Shown here piece after piece: positions 25,348 through 34,749 of a DNA stretch of 64,000 nucleotides. This DNA comes from Alphaproteobacteria bacterium (GTDB lineage Bacteria > Pseudomonadota > Alphaproteobacteria > UBA8366 > Aestuariispiraceae). The notes beneath the pieces are model-generated. The model was not told the origin of the DNA. It searched no databases and worked only from the letters and a program-made list of their open reading frames with translations. The position numbers and the translations under genes are program-made. Where the stretch lies: contig JASJDC010000013.1 of the NCBI GenBank assembly GCA_030065235.1, forward strand, positions 1-64,000, written 5' to 3'. Positions within the stretch are counted from its first letter, which is position 1; the number at the start of each line of letters is the position of its first letter.

Positions 25348-27021
25348 TCACGCCGCCTCCTGCTTTTTTACAGAGCCGTGCTCGTACTCCTCCAAGAAGG
25401 TCAGCAACTCGTTGCGATAGGCGTAGTAGTCCGGATGTTCCAAGAGGTTCTTACGGGTGCGCGGACGCGGTAAATCCACATTCATGATCTTACCGATCCG
25501 CGCCCGCGGTCCGTTGGTCATCATGACGACCCGATCGGCGAGCAGGATCGCCTCGTCGACATCATGCGTGACGCAGATCGCCGTTACTTTCGTTCGCGAC
25601 CATACCTCCATCAGCACTTCCTGCAGTTCCCAACGGGTCAAGCTGTCCAACATGCCGAACGGCTCATCAAGCAGGAGCAGCTTGGGAGATAGCGCGAAAG
25701 CACGCGCGATCCCGACGCGCTGCTTCATCCCGTTCGACAGTTCAGACGCCGGCTTGTCCATCGCGTCAGCCAAACCGACCCGCTCCAGGTAGTATTCAAC
25801 GACATCCTGCCTCTCTTGCTGAGACGCTTTCGGATAGACGCGGTCGACGCCGACAGCGACATTCTCCATCGCCGTGAGCCAAGGGAATAGGCTGGGCGCC
25901 TGAAACACGACGGCGCGTTCCGGATCGGCTTCGACGACCTGACTGCCGTCCAAGATGATCCCGCCTTTGGAGATCGGATTGAGACCCGCCGCCATTGTGA
26001 GCACCGTCGACTTGCCGCATCCGGAATGCCCGATCAGAGAAATAAACTCGCCGTTCTGAACCTTCAGGTCGAAGTCTTCGACCACGGTCAGAGGCCCTTT
26101 GGGCGTGGGATATATCTTGTGCAGCGCCGAGAATTCGAGATATCGATCCGACCTCAACGTCTTGGCCGCCTCCGCATAGGCCGCCGGCGTTCCATGGATC
26201 GGCGTAACGGCGGGCAGAGTGCGCACGCCTTCAATCTTCGCCGCGATGCCGACATCCATCAGATATTTGGTGACCTTGGCGCGGATGGCGCGGAAGACGG
26301 GATCGTGGTTCATCGCGGTGCGATCGCGCGGACGCGGCAGATTGACGTCAAATTGCTCACCCAAAGAGCCGTTGGGGTTGAGCGCGACGATGCGATCGGC
26401 CAAAAGGATCGCCTCGTCCACGTCGTTCGTGATCAGGACCACGGTCTTTCGGTCCGCCTCCCAGATCCGCTCGATTTCGTCTTGCAGATTGGCGCGCGTC
26501 AGAGCGTCGAGCGCGGATAACGGCTCGTCCATCAGAAGTACTTCGGGGCTCATCGCCAAGGCTCTCGCAACCGCAACCCGCTGGCGCATGCCGCCGGACA
26601 ATTCGGCCGGTCGGCGGTCCGTGGCGTGCGAGAGCCCCACCATGTCGATATAGCGATCGACGATCTCGCGCCGCTCGGACGCCGATTTTTTGGGGAAAAC
26701 GGAGTCCACCGCCAGCGCGATATTCCCGCGCACCGTCAACCACGGCATCAGCGAGTAGGATTGAAAGACCAAGCCGCGCTCCGGACCCGGCCCGGTGATC
26801 GGTTCGCCCTTGAACAGTGCTTCGCCGGTATCGGGCGTCACCAATCCGGACATCAAATTGATCAAGGTCGACTTGCCGGTGCCGGAGAAACCGAGCACCG
26901 CGACGAATTCACCAGCTTTGACCGACAGGCTGATATCCTTCAGCACATCTTCCCGCACATCGCCGTCGCCAAAGCCTTTATTGCAGGCCCGCAACTCCAG
27001 GATCGGAGGAGAGACTTCCAT
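25348..27021 (-). CDS. Nitrate ABC transporter, two fused ATPase domains (NrtC/NrtD-like)
   Basis: 557-aa cytoplasmic protein holding both ATPases of the importer in one chain. Domain 1 (about 1-270): Walker [10 protein letters not shown], signature [15 protein letters not shown], Walker [13 protein letters not shown], but [10 protein letters not shown] in place of ITHD, so the H-loop histidine is asparagine. Domain 2 (about 290-557): Walker [10 protein letters not shown], signature [15 protein letters not shown] with Asn replacing a signature glycine, Walker [13 protein letters not shown], and a normal H-loop [10 protein letters not shown]. The deviations are complementary, so one of the two composite ATP sites should be better than the other. 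No C-terminal nitrate-sensing NrtA-like domain (as on cyanobacterial NrtC) is present. A GGGAGG site precedes the ATG, 15 bp after nrtB. Confidence 0.93.
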   Translation of the reverse strand: MEVSPPILELRACNKGFGDGDVREDVLKDISLSVKAGEFVAVLGFSGTGKSTLINLMSGLVTPDTGEALFKGEPITGPGPERGLVFQSYSLMPWLTVRGNIALAVDSVFPKKSASERREIVDRYIDMVGLSHATDRRPAELSGGMRQRVAVARALAMSPEVLLMDEPLSALDALTRANLQDEIERIWEADRKTVVLITNDVDEAILLADRIVALNPNGSLGEQFDVNLPRPRDRTAMNHDPVFRAIRAKVTKYLMDVGIAAKIEGVRTLPAVTPIHGTPAAYAEAAKTLRSDRYLEFSALHKIYPTPKGPLTVVEDFDLKVQNGEFISLIGHSGCGKSTVLTMAAGLNPISKGGIILDGSQVVEADPERAVVFQAPSLFPWLTAMENVAVGVDRVYPKASQQERQDVVEYYLERVGLADAMDKPASELSNGMKQRVGIARAFALSPKLLLLDEPFGMLDSLTRWELQEVLMEVWSRTKVTAICVTHDVDEAILLADRVVMMTNGPRARIGKIMNVDLPRPRTRKNLLEHPDYYAYRNELLTFLEEYEHGSVKKQEAA

Positions 27022-27036
27022 AACGCACCCTCCCCT

Positions 27037-28122
27037 TTAGCGATTGTTGGTGTGTGTGAGCAGCGTTTGGATCGTGTACATCAGACGGTCCAGCAGGAAC
27101 CCGATGACGCCGATCGTAAACACAGCGACCATAATCTTCGCCAGGCTCTGCGAGCTGCCGTTCTGAAACTCGTCCCAGACGAATTTGCCGAGGCCCGGGT
27201 TCTGCGCCAGCATTTCAGCGGCGATCAAAACCATCCAACCCACACCCAAACTGAGGCGCAGGCCTGTGAAGATCAGCGGCTGGGCCGAGGGCAGAACCAG
27301 CTTCGTGATTTTCGACCATGTGGTCATTTTCAGGACACGGGAAACGTTCACCAAATCCTTGTCGATGCTCGCCACGCCATGCGCGGTGTTGATCAGCGTC
27401 GGCCAGAGCGAGCAAAGCGTCACCGTAATCGCCGAATTCAGGAATGACTTCGAGAACATGCCGTCATTGGTGACGTAGACGGCCGAGATCACCATTGTGA
27501 CGATCGGCAGCCACGCCAAGGGCGACACGGGTTTGAAGACCTGGATCAGCGGGTTTAACGCGGCGTTTGCGGTCGGCGAGAGGCCGCAGATGATCCCGAT
27601 CGGCACCGCGACGACCGTCGCCAATAAAAAGCCGAAAAACACGGTCAGGATCGAGGTCCAGATCTTATCATAGTAGCTGGGCGCGCCGGTATATTCGCGC
27701 CATTTGACCCGGTCCTCACGACCGGCCTCAACGAGTTTCGCGTTGCGATCTTCTTGGCGCTGATGGAAGGCGGCTTCGCTCTCCGCCCTCTTCACCGCGT
27801 CTTCATGTAGGGAGACCGCTTGCTCCCAAACCTGAACCGGTCCCGGAATAGCGCCGAGCGAGGTTTGGACCGTCGGCGCCAATTGCGCCCAGATCACAAG
27901 AAAAGCGAGAATTGCGAGAAGCGGCACGCCAAGCAAACGGCCGAACTCCTTGAACTGCGCGCGCGGACTGCCCCCTGCCGCCGCCCGTAGCAACGGCGTT
28001 ATCCAGGCGAGGCCGATCACCTTAAGATAGGTATCCGCCGTGTTGATGCCTGCATGCAGCTTGGCCTTGCGGGCTTCGCGGTCGCCGCTCGCCGGCCCAT
28101 CGCTGTCAGTGACTACGCTCAT
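27037..28122 (-). CDS. nrtB: Nitrate ABC transporter permease
   Basis: 361-aa inner-membrane permease for nitrate/nitrite import. Hydrophobic helices include LLAILAFLVIWAQLA near residue 72 and VFFGFLLATVVAVPIGIICGLS near 163. The typical NrtB/SsuC segment VFKPVSPLAWLPIVTMVISAVY and the ATPase-contact region RVLKMTTWSKITKLVLPSAQP (EAA loop) are present. The insert between the first helices (KRAESEAAFHQRQEDRNAKL) is charged and probably periplasmic. Its ribosome binding site is GGAG. It is separated from nrtA by a hairpin-containing spacer. Confidence 0.93.
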   Translation of the reverse strand: MSVVTDSDGPASGDREARKAKLHAGINTADTYLKVIGLAWITPLLRAAAGGSPRAQFKEFGRLLGVPLLAILAFLVIWAQLAPTVQTSLGAIPGPVQVWEQAVSLHEDAVKRAESEAAFHQRQEDRNAKLVEAGREDRVKWREYTGAPSYYDKIWTSILTVFFGFLLATVVAVPIGIICGLSPTANAALNPLIQVFKPVSPLAWLPIVTMVISAVYVTNDGMFSKSFLNSAITVTLCSLWPTLINTAHGVASIDKDLVNVSRVLKMTTWSKITKLVLPSAQPLIFTGLRLSLGVGWMVLIAAEMLAQNPGLGKFVWDEFQNGSSQSLAKIMVAVFTIGVIGFLLDRLMYTIQTLLTHTNNR

Positions 28123-28162
28123 CGCAATAGCTCCGTGAAGTAAGAGATGTTTGGAGAAGGCC

Positions 28163-28194
28163 GGGCTTGGCGGCGTATAGGAACCGCCAAGCCC
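28163..28194 (-). terminator. Hairpin between nrtA and nrtB
   Basis: Perfect 11-bp stem GGGCTTGGCGG / CCGCCAAGCCC with a 10-nt loop, downstream of the nrtA stop. There is no strong U-tract, so it is more likely an mRNA-stabilising or partial-attenuation element than a full terminator. Confidence 0.6.
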
Positions 28195-28230
28195 GCGCCT
28201 CGTTCGCCAGGGCGATCGGCTATTCGACGA

Positions 28231-29598
28231 TTATCCGCCGACGACGCCTTGCGCCGAAACCGTATCGGCGCCTTTCAGTCCGATCGGAAACTGCTCAAGA
28301 TACGCGTTCGGCTGTTTCCCGTTGAACGTGATGTCGTCGATGAATTCGGTCTGCGGGGCGCGATAGCCGTCGGTGTCCCAGGGGAAATCGGCTTCCTGGA
28401 CGTACCCTTCTTCCACCAGCAGCCGGGCGGCTTTCAGGTAGATGTCCGGGCGATAGACTTTGCGCGCGACCTCGTCGTACCAGCTATCCGGTTTCGCTTC
28501 GGCGATCTGGCCCCAGCGGCGCATCTGCGTCAGATACCAGACCGCATCGGAATAGTAGGGATAAGTAGCAAAATACCGGAAGAAGACGTTGAAGTCCGGG
28601 ATATCGCGCTTGTCGCCTTTCTCGAACTCGAACGTGCCGGTCATCGAGTTGGCGATGACATCATAGTCGGCCCCGACATATTCGGAACGAGACAGAATCT
28701 CGACCGCCTCGGGGCGGTTGGCGTTGTTGTTTTCGTCCAACCATTGGGCGGCGCGAATAAGCGCCTTCGTCAGCGCCAGGGTGGTGTTCGGATTTTCTTC
28801 AGCGAATTTCGCGGTGATTCCGAACACTTTCTCCGGATTGTTTTTCCAGATTTGGTAGTCGGTGATGACCGGAACGCCGATCCCTTTGAAAACGGCTTGC
28901 TGGTTCCAGGGCTCGCCCACGCAATAGCCGTGGATGGTCCCGGCCTCAAGCGTCGCCGGCATTTGCGGCGGCGGCGTGACGCTGAGCAGAACATCCGCGT
29001 CGATCTGGCCGGTGATATTCTCTTCGCTGTAATAGCCGGGCTTCAAGCCGCCGGCGGCGAGCCAATAGCGCAGCTCGTAATTGTGGGTCGAGACCGGAAA
29101 CACCATGCCCATCTTGAAGGCCTCGCCGCGGTCTTGGAACGCTTCCACGACGGGCTTCAACGCCGAAGCGGAAATCGGGTGAACCGGCTTGCCGTCTTCA
29201 TGCGGGATATTCTGCTTCATCATCTCCCAGACTTCGTTGGAGACGGTGATGCCGTTGCCGTTCAAGTCCATGGAGAACGGGGTGATGATATGGGCTTCCG
29301 TGCCGAAGCCGATCGTCGCCGCCAGCGGTTGACCCGCCAACATGTGTGCGCCGTCCAACTGGCCGTCAATCACGCCGTCCAGCAGCACTTTCCAGTTCGC
29401 TTGCGGCTCCAACGTGACGAAAAGCCCTTCGTCTTCGAAGTACCCCTTTTCATAGGCGACCGCCAACGGGGCCATATCCGTCAGTTTGATGAAACCGAAT
29501 TTTAGTTCGTCTTTCTCCAGGTCCAGGAACTCGGCATGCGCGGCCGTAGAAACCAAACCGAGAGCGAGACCTGCAACCAGGCTCTTGAAGTTCGTCAT
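28231..29598 (-). CDS. nrtA: Nitrate-binding periplasmic protein
   Basis: 455-aa substrate-binding protein of the nitrate importer. Signal peptide [22 protein letters not shown] with cleavage near AHA-EFLD; no lipobox is visible, so it is probably soluble in the periplasm. NrtA/NasF features include [40 protein letters not shown] and [17 protein letters not shown]. The start is set at the ATG at 29598, with AAGGAG at good distance; a GTG immediately before it is possible. Expression is likely controlled by the attenuator in its 5' leader through NasT. Confidence 0.94.
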   Translation of the reverse strand: MTNFKSLVAGLALGLVSTAAHAEFLDLEKDELKFGFIKLTDMAPLAVAYEKGYFEDEGLFVTLEPQANWKVLLDGVIDGQLDGAHMLAGQPLAATIGFGTEAHIITPFSMDLNGNGITVSNEVWEMMKQNIPHEDGKPVHPISASALKPVVEAFQDRGEAFKMGMVFPVSTHNYELRYWLAAGGLKPGYYSEENITGQIDADVLLSVTPPPQMPATLEAGTIHGYCVGEPWNQQAVFKGIGVPVITDYQIWKNNPEKVFGITAKFAEENPNTTLALTKALIRAAQWLDENNNANRPEAVEILSRSEYVGADYDVIANSMTGTFEFEKGDKRDIPDFNVFFRYFATYPYYSDAVWYLTQMRRWGQIAEAKPDSWYDEVARKVYRPDIYLKAARLLVEEGYVQEADFPWDTDGYRAPQTEFIDDITFNGKQPNAYLEQFPIGLKGADTVSAQGVVGG

Positions 29599-29656
29599 CA
29601 CAACTCCTTCGCTCGGCCCGTTCGAGCGTGTCGTCGGGCCCTTGAAAAAAAATGAA

Positions 29657-29739
29657 ACAAAAAAACCGCTCAGCAGGGCGGGCGACTCGTGTCGCGTCTG
29701 CTAGAGCGGCTTTGCTCATTTCTCTCCGCATGGAGAGAA
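29657..29739 (-). promoter_or_regulatory. NasT-responsive two-hairpin attenuator leader of nrtA
   Basis: In the transcript sense, hairpin 1 is UUCUCUCC-AUGC-GGAGAGAA (29739-29720), followed by a long hairpin CCGCUC(U)AGCAG ... CUGCUGAGCGG (29709-29666) with an inner GCGAC-ACGA-GUCGC arm and a run of seven U (29665-29659). The second is a textbook intrinsic terminator, about 60 nt before the nrtA start. Both apical loops read C-A-pyrimidine-G-N-G if the closing pair is counted. The dual-hairpin plus terminator layout is that of leaders bound by ANTAR antiterminators such as NasR/NasT, and nasS-nasT lie immediately upstream. Confidence 0.75.
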
Positions 29740-29775
29740 TATTTAGGGCCGGACGCCTTTGCCCGGAGTGACGGG

Positions 29776-29803
29776 ACAATACCATTGTGCGACGCAACAT
29801 CAA
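29776..29803 (-). promoter_or_regulatory. Candidate sigma-70-like promoter of nrtA
   Basis: On the minus strand TTGATG (29803-29798) and TATTGT (29781-29776) are separated by 16 bp. Initiation a few bases downstream would give a leader of about 165 nt containing both hairpins of the attenuator. Other hexamer choices are possible. Confidence 0.35.
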
Positions 29804-29894
29804 GAGGTTTTTTTGAGCGGCGCAACCGGGGCGCAGAATCCGACGCTTTGCGGCGCCGGTTTAAACCGGGACGCTTGCGTCGCCGGCGCGGCCC

Positions 29895-31067
29895 TTAGAC
29901 GGTCGGGTCAAAGACGTTTCCGTCGAAGAAACGATCCGGGCCAAGGTGCATTTCTCCTTGCACGGCGGCGACGGCGATGCGTTCCGACAGGCCGCCTTCC
30001 AGCTTCTCCGAAGCGCTCGGCAAGGCGGCCCCAAGCCCTTTCATGTGATCGCGATACAAGTCCGCTCTAAAGCAAGTTCGCGCGACCGAGAGCGCGTCCC
30101 CGCGATCGGCCCCGAGGCGCGTCGCCAATCGAACGGCGATCCAGGCGGCCTGGCTGCGCCAGGGAAATGTCGCGGCGCAGTCAAAGAACTCGATCAATCC
30201 GGGTACTGTTCGAACCAAGCCCGACCGATCAACCACAACGGATTGCCCCAACGTCCGCTCCACAGCTTCCGGCGCGATGTTCAAATAGGGTTCGGAGGCG
30301 ACGATTTCCGCCGCCGCCATCTGATGCGACGGATCCACAAGCCATTTCGCCGCGCGCCAAACACTCCGCATCAGGGCGGCGGTCGCCTCCACTTCGCGCT
30401 CCGCCCAGCCGCGCCGGACCGACAGGACCTTCTCAGGCGCGAATCGCCATATCGCACAGCCCGGCAACACCAGCTCTGCGACTCCCCGTTGCGCCGCAAG
30501 GGACCCCCAGGGTTCGCCGACACAAAACGCGTCGATCTCGCCCGCCGCAATCGCGTCCGCCATCAAGGGCGGCGGCACCGTACGCACGTTCAACTGCTGC
30601 GGCGCTTGCAGGCCCAATGCGCCCAGCCAGTAGTAAAGCAGCTCCGCATGCATCGAGAACGGAAACGGCACCCCGACCGTCAATGGCAGTTGCGCCTGAG
30701 AAATCAGCGCCTTTCCGACCGCATTTGCATCGGTGAGGTCGGCTTCCAGACCGGCGTCCCGCATTTTTTGTGCGAGCGCCGGCGACACCCCAATCACCGT
30801 TCCATTTATCGAGAGTATAGAAAGCGCGTCCAAGGGCGCTGGCATTCCGCCGAGTCCCATCGACATCGCCAGGGGCACCGGGGCGAGCAAATGGGCCGCG
30901 TCCAGACGCCCCATCACCAGCTTGTCGCGCAGCGAAGACCAAGAAGGCTCCTTATGAAGGGCGAGTTCGATCCCCTCCTCCGTCGCGAAGCCCAATTCAC
31001 GCGCGATGACGAGCGGCGCGCTGTCAACGAGCGGTATGAAGCCGCAATCGATTCGTCGCAGGCTCAT
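29895..31067 (-). CDS. nasS: Nitrate sensor NasS (NrtA-like, cytoplasmic)
   Basis: 390-aa protein resembling NrtA (LRRIDCGFIPLVDSAPLVIARELGFATEEG; SLRDKLVMGRLDAAHLLAPVPLAMSMGLGG; IDAFCVGEPWGSLAAQRG) but with no signal peptide, as expected of the cytoplasmic sensor NasS. In characterised systems NasS sequesters NasT until nitrate or nitrite binds. Its ATG overlaps the nasT stop (ATGA at 31064-31067), consistent with stoichiometric coupled synthesis. The nrtA attenuator follows downstream. Confidence 0.92.
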   Translation of the reverse strand: MSLRRIDCGFIPLVDSAPLVIARELGFATEEGIELALHKEPSWSSLRDKLVMGRLDAAHLLAPVPLAMSMGLGGMPAPLDALSILSINGTVIGVSPALAQKMRDAGLEADLTDANAVGKALISQAQLPLTVGVPFPFSMHAELLYYWLGALGLQAPQQLNVRTVPPPLMADAIAAGEIDAFCVGEPWGSLAAQRGVAELVLPGCAIWRFAPEKVLSVRRGWAEREVEATAALMRSVWRAAKWLVDPSHQMAAAEIVASEPYLNIAPEAVERTLGQSVVVDRSGLVRTVPGLIEFFDCAATFPWRSQAAWIAVRLATRLGADRGDALSVARTCFRADLYRDHMKGLGAALPSASEKLEGGLSERIAVAAVQGEMHLGPDRFFDGNVFDPTV

Positions 31068-31660
31068 TTCAGCAAATCCGCCGCCGTGACGAGGGCCTCA
31101 GCGACTTCGGACATCTTTTTCCCTTGGTCCATGGCCGTTTTGCGCAGCAGCGCGTAGGCCTCTTCTTCCGATAAACCGCGGGCTGACATCACCAGCCCTT
31201 TCGCCCGGTCGATCAGCTTCCGCTCCGCCAAAGCCGCTTTCGTCGCGTCGAGTTCCTTGCGAATCCGGCTGAACATCTGAAATCGGGCGATCGCCGCGTC
31301 GATGACCGGCTTGATCCGGTCTTTCTGAAGTCCGGCGACCACGTAAGCGCTGACGCCCGCCTCAATCGCCGATTTAGTCAACTCGTCGTCGCTTCGATCC
31401 ACGAATATGGCGACCGGCCGCTCCATAGGGGTCGATGCATGCGCCAACCCTTCCAGAATATCCCGGCTTGGGTTCTCAAGATCGACAAGAACCAGGTCCG
31501 GATTGAAAGCGGCGACTTGGCGCGCGAGCCCCGTAACATCGCCGATGACTGAGAGTTCGAAATCACCCGCCTCGCGCAAACCGTCGACAATCATCGTCGC
31601 CCGGTCGCGATCCGGTTCAACGACAGCGATCTTCAGAAGCGTTGGCGAAGACGGCGACAT
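31064..31660 (-). CDS. nasT: ANTAR-domain transcription antiterminator NasT
   Basis: 198 aa from the ATG at 31660 (a GTG five codons upstream is also possible). The N-terminal receiver-like domain (LKIAVVEPDRDRATMIVDGLRE; PDLVLVDLENPSRDILEGLA) is followed by a coiled linker and a C-terminal ANTAR RNA-binding domain: ALAERKLIDRAKGLVMSARG, then SEEEAYALLRKTAMDQGKK. It should bind the nrtA leader and prevent termination when released by NasS. The receiver lacks an obvious normal phosphorylation set, as is usual for NasT. Confidence 0.93.
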   Translation of the reverse strand: MSPSSPTLLKIAVVEPDRDRATMIVDGLREAGDFELSVIGDVTGLARQVAAFNPDLVLVDLENPSRDILEGLAHASTPMERPVAIFVDRSDDELTKSAIEAGVSAYVVAGLQKDRIKPVIDAAIARFQMFSRIRKELDATKAALAERKLIDRAKGLVMSARGLSEEEAYALLRKTAMDQGKKMSEVAEALVTAADLLK

Positions 31661-31720
31661 GAACGCATGCTGCACCGCACAATAGGCGAACGCAATAGGT
31701 TCCGTGTTTGGACTCAGTCC

Positions 31721-32335
31721 CTAGGAATTAGGCCGGTACCCGAAACCGGGCATGATCTCATCCATCTGGAACAGGGGGTGTCCATTGTCCTTGCGGCGGA
31801 TCTTTCCCTCGATCAGGAGCGTGGCGTAGCCGTGGACCAGGCTCCACAACATCCATTCGGTGCGCAACGGGCCGCCAGGGGCGCCGGCCTTGTCCCAATC
31901 GAGCCCGTCAGCCACGCCCCGCAACACACCATAGCTCTCCGACGACGCGCGCTTTAGGTCCGGGTCGTCTGAGTCGTACAGGGTGCTCGAGAACATAAGC
32001 TTGAAGAGTTCCGGATTCTCGAGCGCAAATCTCAGATATCCATTGCATGCCGCATCACGACGCGCCTCCCCAGGCGGGTGATCTTCAACCCCGCGCAACA
32101 TCTCGGCAGCGTGGCGCTGAAAGCCAACTGTTGCGATCGCGGTCAGCAGCCCGCGCAATCCGTCAAAATGGTTTTTGGGCGCTGTGTGGCTAACCCCAAC
32201 ACGCGCGGCGATCGAACGAAGGGATAAGGATTCCAAACCCTTCTCCTCAAGTTCAGCAAGTCCCGCTTCAACGAGAGCCGTCTTTAGATCGCCGTGATGA
32301 TAATTTTTTCTGTTTTGTTTCAAATTGTTAAGCAC
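31721..32335 (-). CDS. TetR-family transcriptional regulator
   Basis: 204-aa regulator with an N-terminal helix-turn-helix (HHGDLKTALVEAGLAELEEKG ... SLRSIAARVGVSHTAPKNHF) and an all-helical ligand domain including a TetR_C_13-like segment (ENPELFKLMFSSTL). The start is GTG at 32335 with GGAG very close; the TTG four codons in is an alternative. Divergent from the MDR oxidoreductase gene with about 150 bp of AT-rich sequence between, so it probably represses that gene and itself. No clear palindromic operator was found by eye. Confidence 0.88.
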   Translation of the reverse strand: MLNNLKQNRKNYHHGDLKTALVEAGLAELEEKGLESLSLRSIAARVGVSHTAPKNHFDGLRGLLTAIATVGFQRHAAEMLRGVEDHPPGEARRDAACNGYLRFALENPELFKLMFSSTLYDSDDPDLKRASSESYGVLRGVADGLDWDKAGAPGGPLRTEWMLWSLVHGYATLLIEGKIRRKDNGHPLFQMDEIMPGFGYRPNS

Positions 32336-32488
32336 TCCATATTTCCAATGTAAATTTTTTTGTTGGACTTCGCAAGGGGTCGCCTGTAAATATCTCCAGC
32401 GGAAACATTTAGCAGTGATATCGCGCCAACTCTCCCTTCTCTCTCACAGCGCACGCCAACACATCACGCCACAACCAAGGAGTATGAA

Positions 32489-33577
32489 ATGTCCATCGAC
32501 ACCCTTCCCGAGATGATGAACGCCCTTATTGTCCCGGCCCCCGGCGCGCCGCTCGAACTTCGAAGGATTCCCACGCCCAGCCCAGGTCCTGGCGAAGTCT
32601 TAGTTCGTGTGGCGGCGTCCCCGATCAATCCGTCGGATCTCTTGATGATGCGCGGCGACTACGGTCAGAAACGACCATTTCCTTTTGTTCCCGGTCTAGA
32701 AGGGTCAGGCCGTGTGGTCGCTTCGGGCGGCGGGTTCCTGGGCCGGTCCATCAAGGGAAAACTCGTCGCCTGCGCTCCGGAACGGGACGGGCTCTGGCAG
32801 GAATACGCCGTTGTATCCGCCAAGCGCTGCGTGCCCTTACCGTCGACGATATCCGCCGGGCCTGGCGCGATGAGCTTCGTCAACCCGCTGACTGCGATCG
32901 CGTTCGTGGAGGAAGCCGCGCGCGCCGGCCGCCGGTCCGCGGTCTCAACCGCCGCCGGGGGAGCGCTCGGCCGGATGATCCGGGCGCGCGGAAAAGAAAA
33001 AGGCGTGACAATCATCAACGTTGTCCGCCGCTCAGAGCAGGCGGCGACGCTGCGCGAGGAAGGCGTTCAGCACGTGTTGGCGACAGATATGGACAATTTC
33101 GACGCCGCGCTCGGCGAACGATGCGCGCAGCTTGATTGTCGGCTGGCCTTCGACGCCGTGGGAGGCGAGATGACGTCCCGGCTGGCCGAAGCGCTGCGAC
33201 CCGACGGTGAGATCCTGATTTATGGCGGCTTGTCCGACGAAAAGCCCGCCATCGACCCTGCGACGATCATCTTTAAGGGGCTTTCAGTCCGCGGGTTCTG
33301 GCTGACGCAATGGTCGGCCGAAAAGAGCTTTCTGCGCCAGGTCATGCTGACGCGGGAAATCCACGCCGCGCTCCAAGGCGGTTTCGCCGAAACCCGCGTC
33401 GCGCAGGTCGTACCCTTGATAGAAGGCGCGTCGGCGCCGAGGCTCTACGCCGAGAACATGAGCCTGGGTAAGGTGCTGATTTCGACAGACACGGAGGAAC
33501 TGGGCCTCGCCGACGTACCGACGGGGCCGACGAAAACGTCAAAAGACTTGCTGTTCAGCGCGGCCGCGGCCGCCTAA
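32489..33577 (+). CDS. MDR-family oxidoreductase, quinone oxidoreductase/enoyl reductase type
   Basis: 362-aa cytosolic NADPH-dependent medium-chain reductase. It has the GroES-like N-terminus (GPGEVLVRVAASPINPSDLLMMRG ... VPGLEGSGRVV) and a Rossmann domain. Catalytic and structural zinc cysteines are absent, so it belongs to the zinc-free quinone-oxidoreductase/MECR branch. AAGGAG lies 6 bp before the ATG. Presumably controlled by the divergent TetR regulator. Its stop codon overlaps the stop of the convergent cyclase gene (33574-33577). The substrate is unknown. Confidence 0.85.
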   Translation: MSIDTLPEMMNALIVPAPGAPLELRRIPTPSPGPGEVLVRVAASPINPSDLLMMRGDYGQKRPFPFVPGLEGSGRVVASGGGFLGRSIKGKLVACAPERDGLWQEYAVVSAKRCVPLPSTISAGPGAMSFVNPLTAIAFVEEAARAGRRSAVSTAAGGALGRMIRARGKEKGVTIINVVRRSEQAATLREEGVQHVLATDMDNFDAALGERCAQLDCRLAFDAVGGEMTSRLAEALRPDGEILIYGGLSDEKPAIDPATIIFKGLSVRGFWLTQWSAEKSFLRQVMLTREIHAALQGGFAETRVAQVVPLIEGASAPRLYAENMSLGKVLISTDTEELGLADVPTGPTKTSKDLLFSAAAAA

Positions 33578-34749
33578 TCACGTTTAGGAGCGTAGATTTG
33601 GACTGGTCTTGTGACGTTCTTGAGCGCGTGCTCGCCGAGGTCGCGCCAGTCGCGGTCCAGCAGACCCGCGAAGCGGTCAGAGACCAGGATCGGCTCGTCG
33701 AGGTCGCGGGACAGTCCTTCGATCCGCGCGGTTTCGTTCGCGGCCGAACCGATTACCGTAAACTCCAAGCGATCCGGAGTGCCGATATTGCCGTAGAGCA
33801 CCGACCCGACATGCAGACCGAATCCGCATCGAAAGACGGGCTCTCCCCGTGCGCGCCGCGCCGCGTTCGCCTCTTCCATGCGCGCGAGCGCCAGGGTCGC
33901 CCCGCTCATCGCCGCCTCACAGGCTTTGGCGGGGCCGCCGAAGGCGTTGAAGGGGAAAATCGCCAGGAACGCGTCGCCGATAAAGCGCAAGATCTCACCA
34001 CCCGCCGCCTGAACCGGCTGGGCCGTCAGGCTGTAGAACGCGTTCAACTCCTGCAGGAACCGCTCGCCGCCATACTGCTCGGCCAGCCGCACCGAACCGC
34101 GCAGGTCGCAGAAACAGACGACCGCCTCAATCGTATCACTGTCGCCGAGGTGATGCCGCCCGGCCAAGATCCGCGCGCCGGCGCCAGGTCCGACATAGGT
34201 GTTCAGCAGGCTCTCCATCGTGTGGCGCAGGGTGCAAATCTCGGCCATCCGTGCAATCGGCGCCTGAAGCGAGAGCAGTACCGCAATGTCGGCTTCACTG
34301 AAACCGCCCGGCTCGAAGCAAGTCCAGGTTACGGCCTGGCGCTCGCCGCCGATGAATGGAATCGGATAGGTCAAATAGTCGGTGGCGCCCTCCTCCGCCA
34401 ATTCCTTCAACAGGCCGAATTCCTCGATCCCTTCGCCGTCGCAAAGCCGCCGACGGATCGTTTCGCCGCGCTCAAAGACCGTGTAAACGGCGCTTGAAAG
34501 GAAACGTTCTTCCGCCCGCGTCTGTTCGGGCACCGTTGTCAGCGTGACGCCCTCCCCCTTGCGCCAAAGAAAGGTGCGTCCCATCAGGGTCGGGTGTTGG
34601 GAACGCAGGAGGATCGCGAAACGCCCGACCGGAACGCCATCCGCCAGCAGCCGTTCGGCGACCGCCTCGACGAACGCGTCCGCGTCGCTGACGTCGAGAT
34701 CTTCAGAGATCCAACGTGCTGGGGACTTGTCGCTCTCAGGCGCGCCCAT
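33574..34749 (-). CDS. Class III adenylate/guanylate cyclase
   Basis: 391-aa cytoplasmic nucleotidyl cyclase. The N-terminal half (about 1-200) is a sensor-like region with no transmembrane helices. The C-terminal catalytic domain has the two metal aspartates in VVCFCDLRGSVRL (near residue 215) and RFIGDAFLAIFP (near 259), the GFGLHVGSVLYGNIG segment, and EFTVIGSAANETARIE, which carries the transition-state Asn/Arg pattern. The start is the ATG at 34749, whose A is also the last base of the upstream cytidylyltransferase stop (TGATG), implying translational coupling. It probably makes cAMP, though nucleotide choice was not resolved. Confidence 0.87.
   Translation of the reverse strand: MGAPESDKSPARWISEDLDVSDADAFVEAVAERLLADGVPVGRFAILLRSQHPTLMGRTFLWRKGEGVTLTTVPEQTRAEERFLSSAVYTVFERGETIRRRLCDGEGIEEFGLLKELAEEGATDYLTYPIPFIGGERQAVTWTCFEPGGFSEADIAVLLSLQAPIARMAEICTLRHTMESLLNTYVGPGAGARILAGRHHLGDSDTIEAVVCFCDLRGSVRLAEQYGGERFLQELNAFYSLTAQPVQAAGGEILRFIGDAFLAIFPFNAFGGPAKACEAAMSGATLALARMEEANAARRARGEPVFRCGFGLHVGSVLYGNIGTPDRLEFTVIGSAANETARIEGLSRDLDEPILVSDRFAGLLDRDWRDLGEHALKNVTRPVQIYAPKRD

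Noticed and set aside
28147-29505. Long open frame on the plus strand opposite nrtA
   Set aside because: It lies entirely antisense to nrtA, has a proteobacterial antisense composition (rich in R, D, G, H) and no recognisable domain. High-GC codon bias keeps the opposite strand open.
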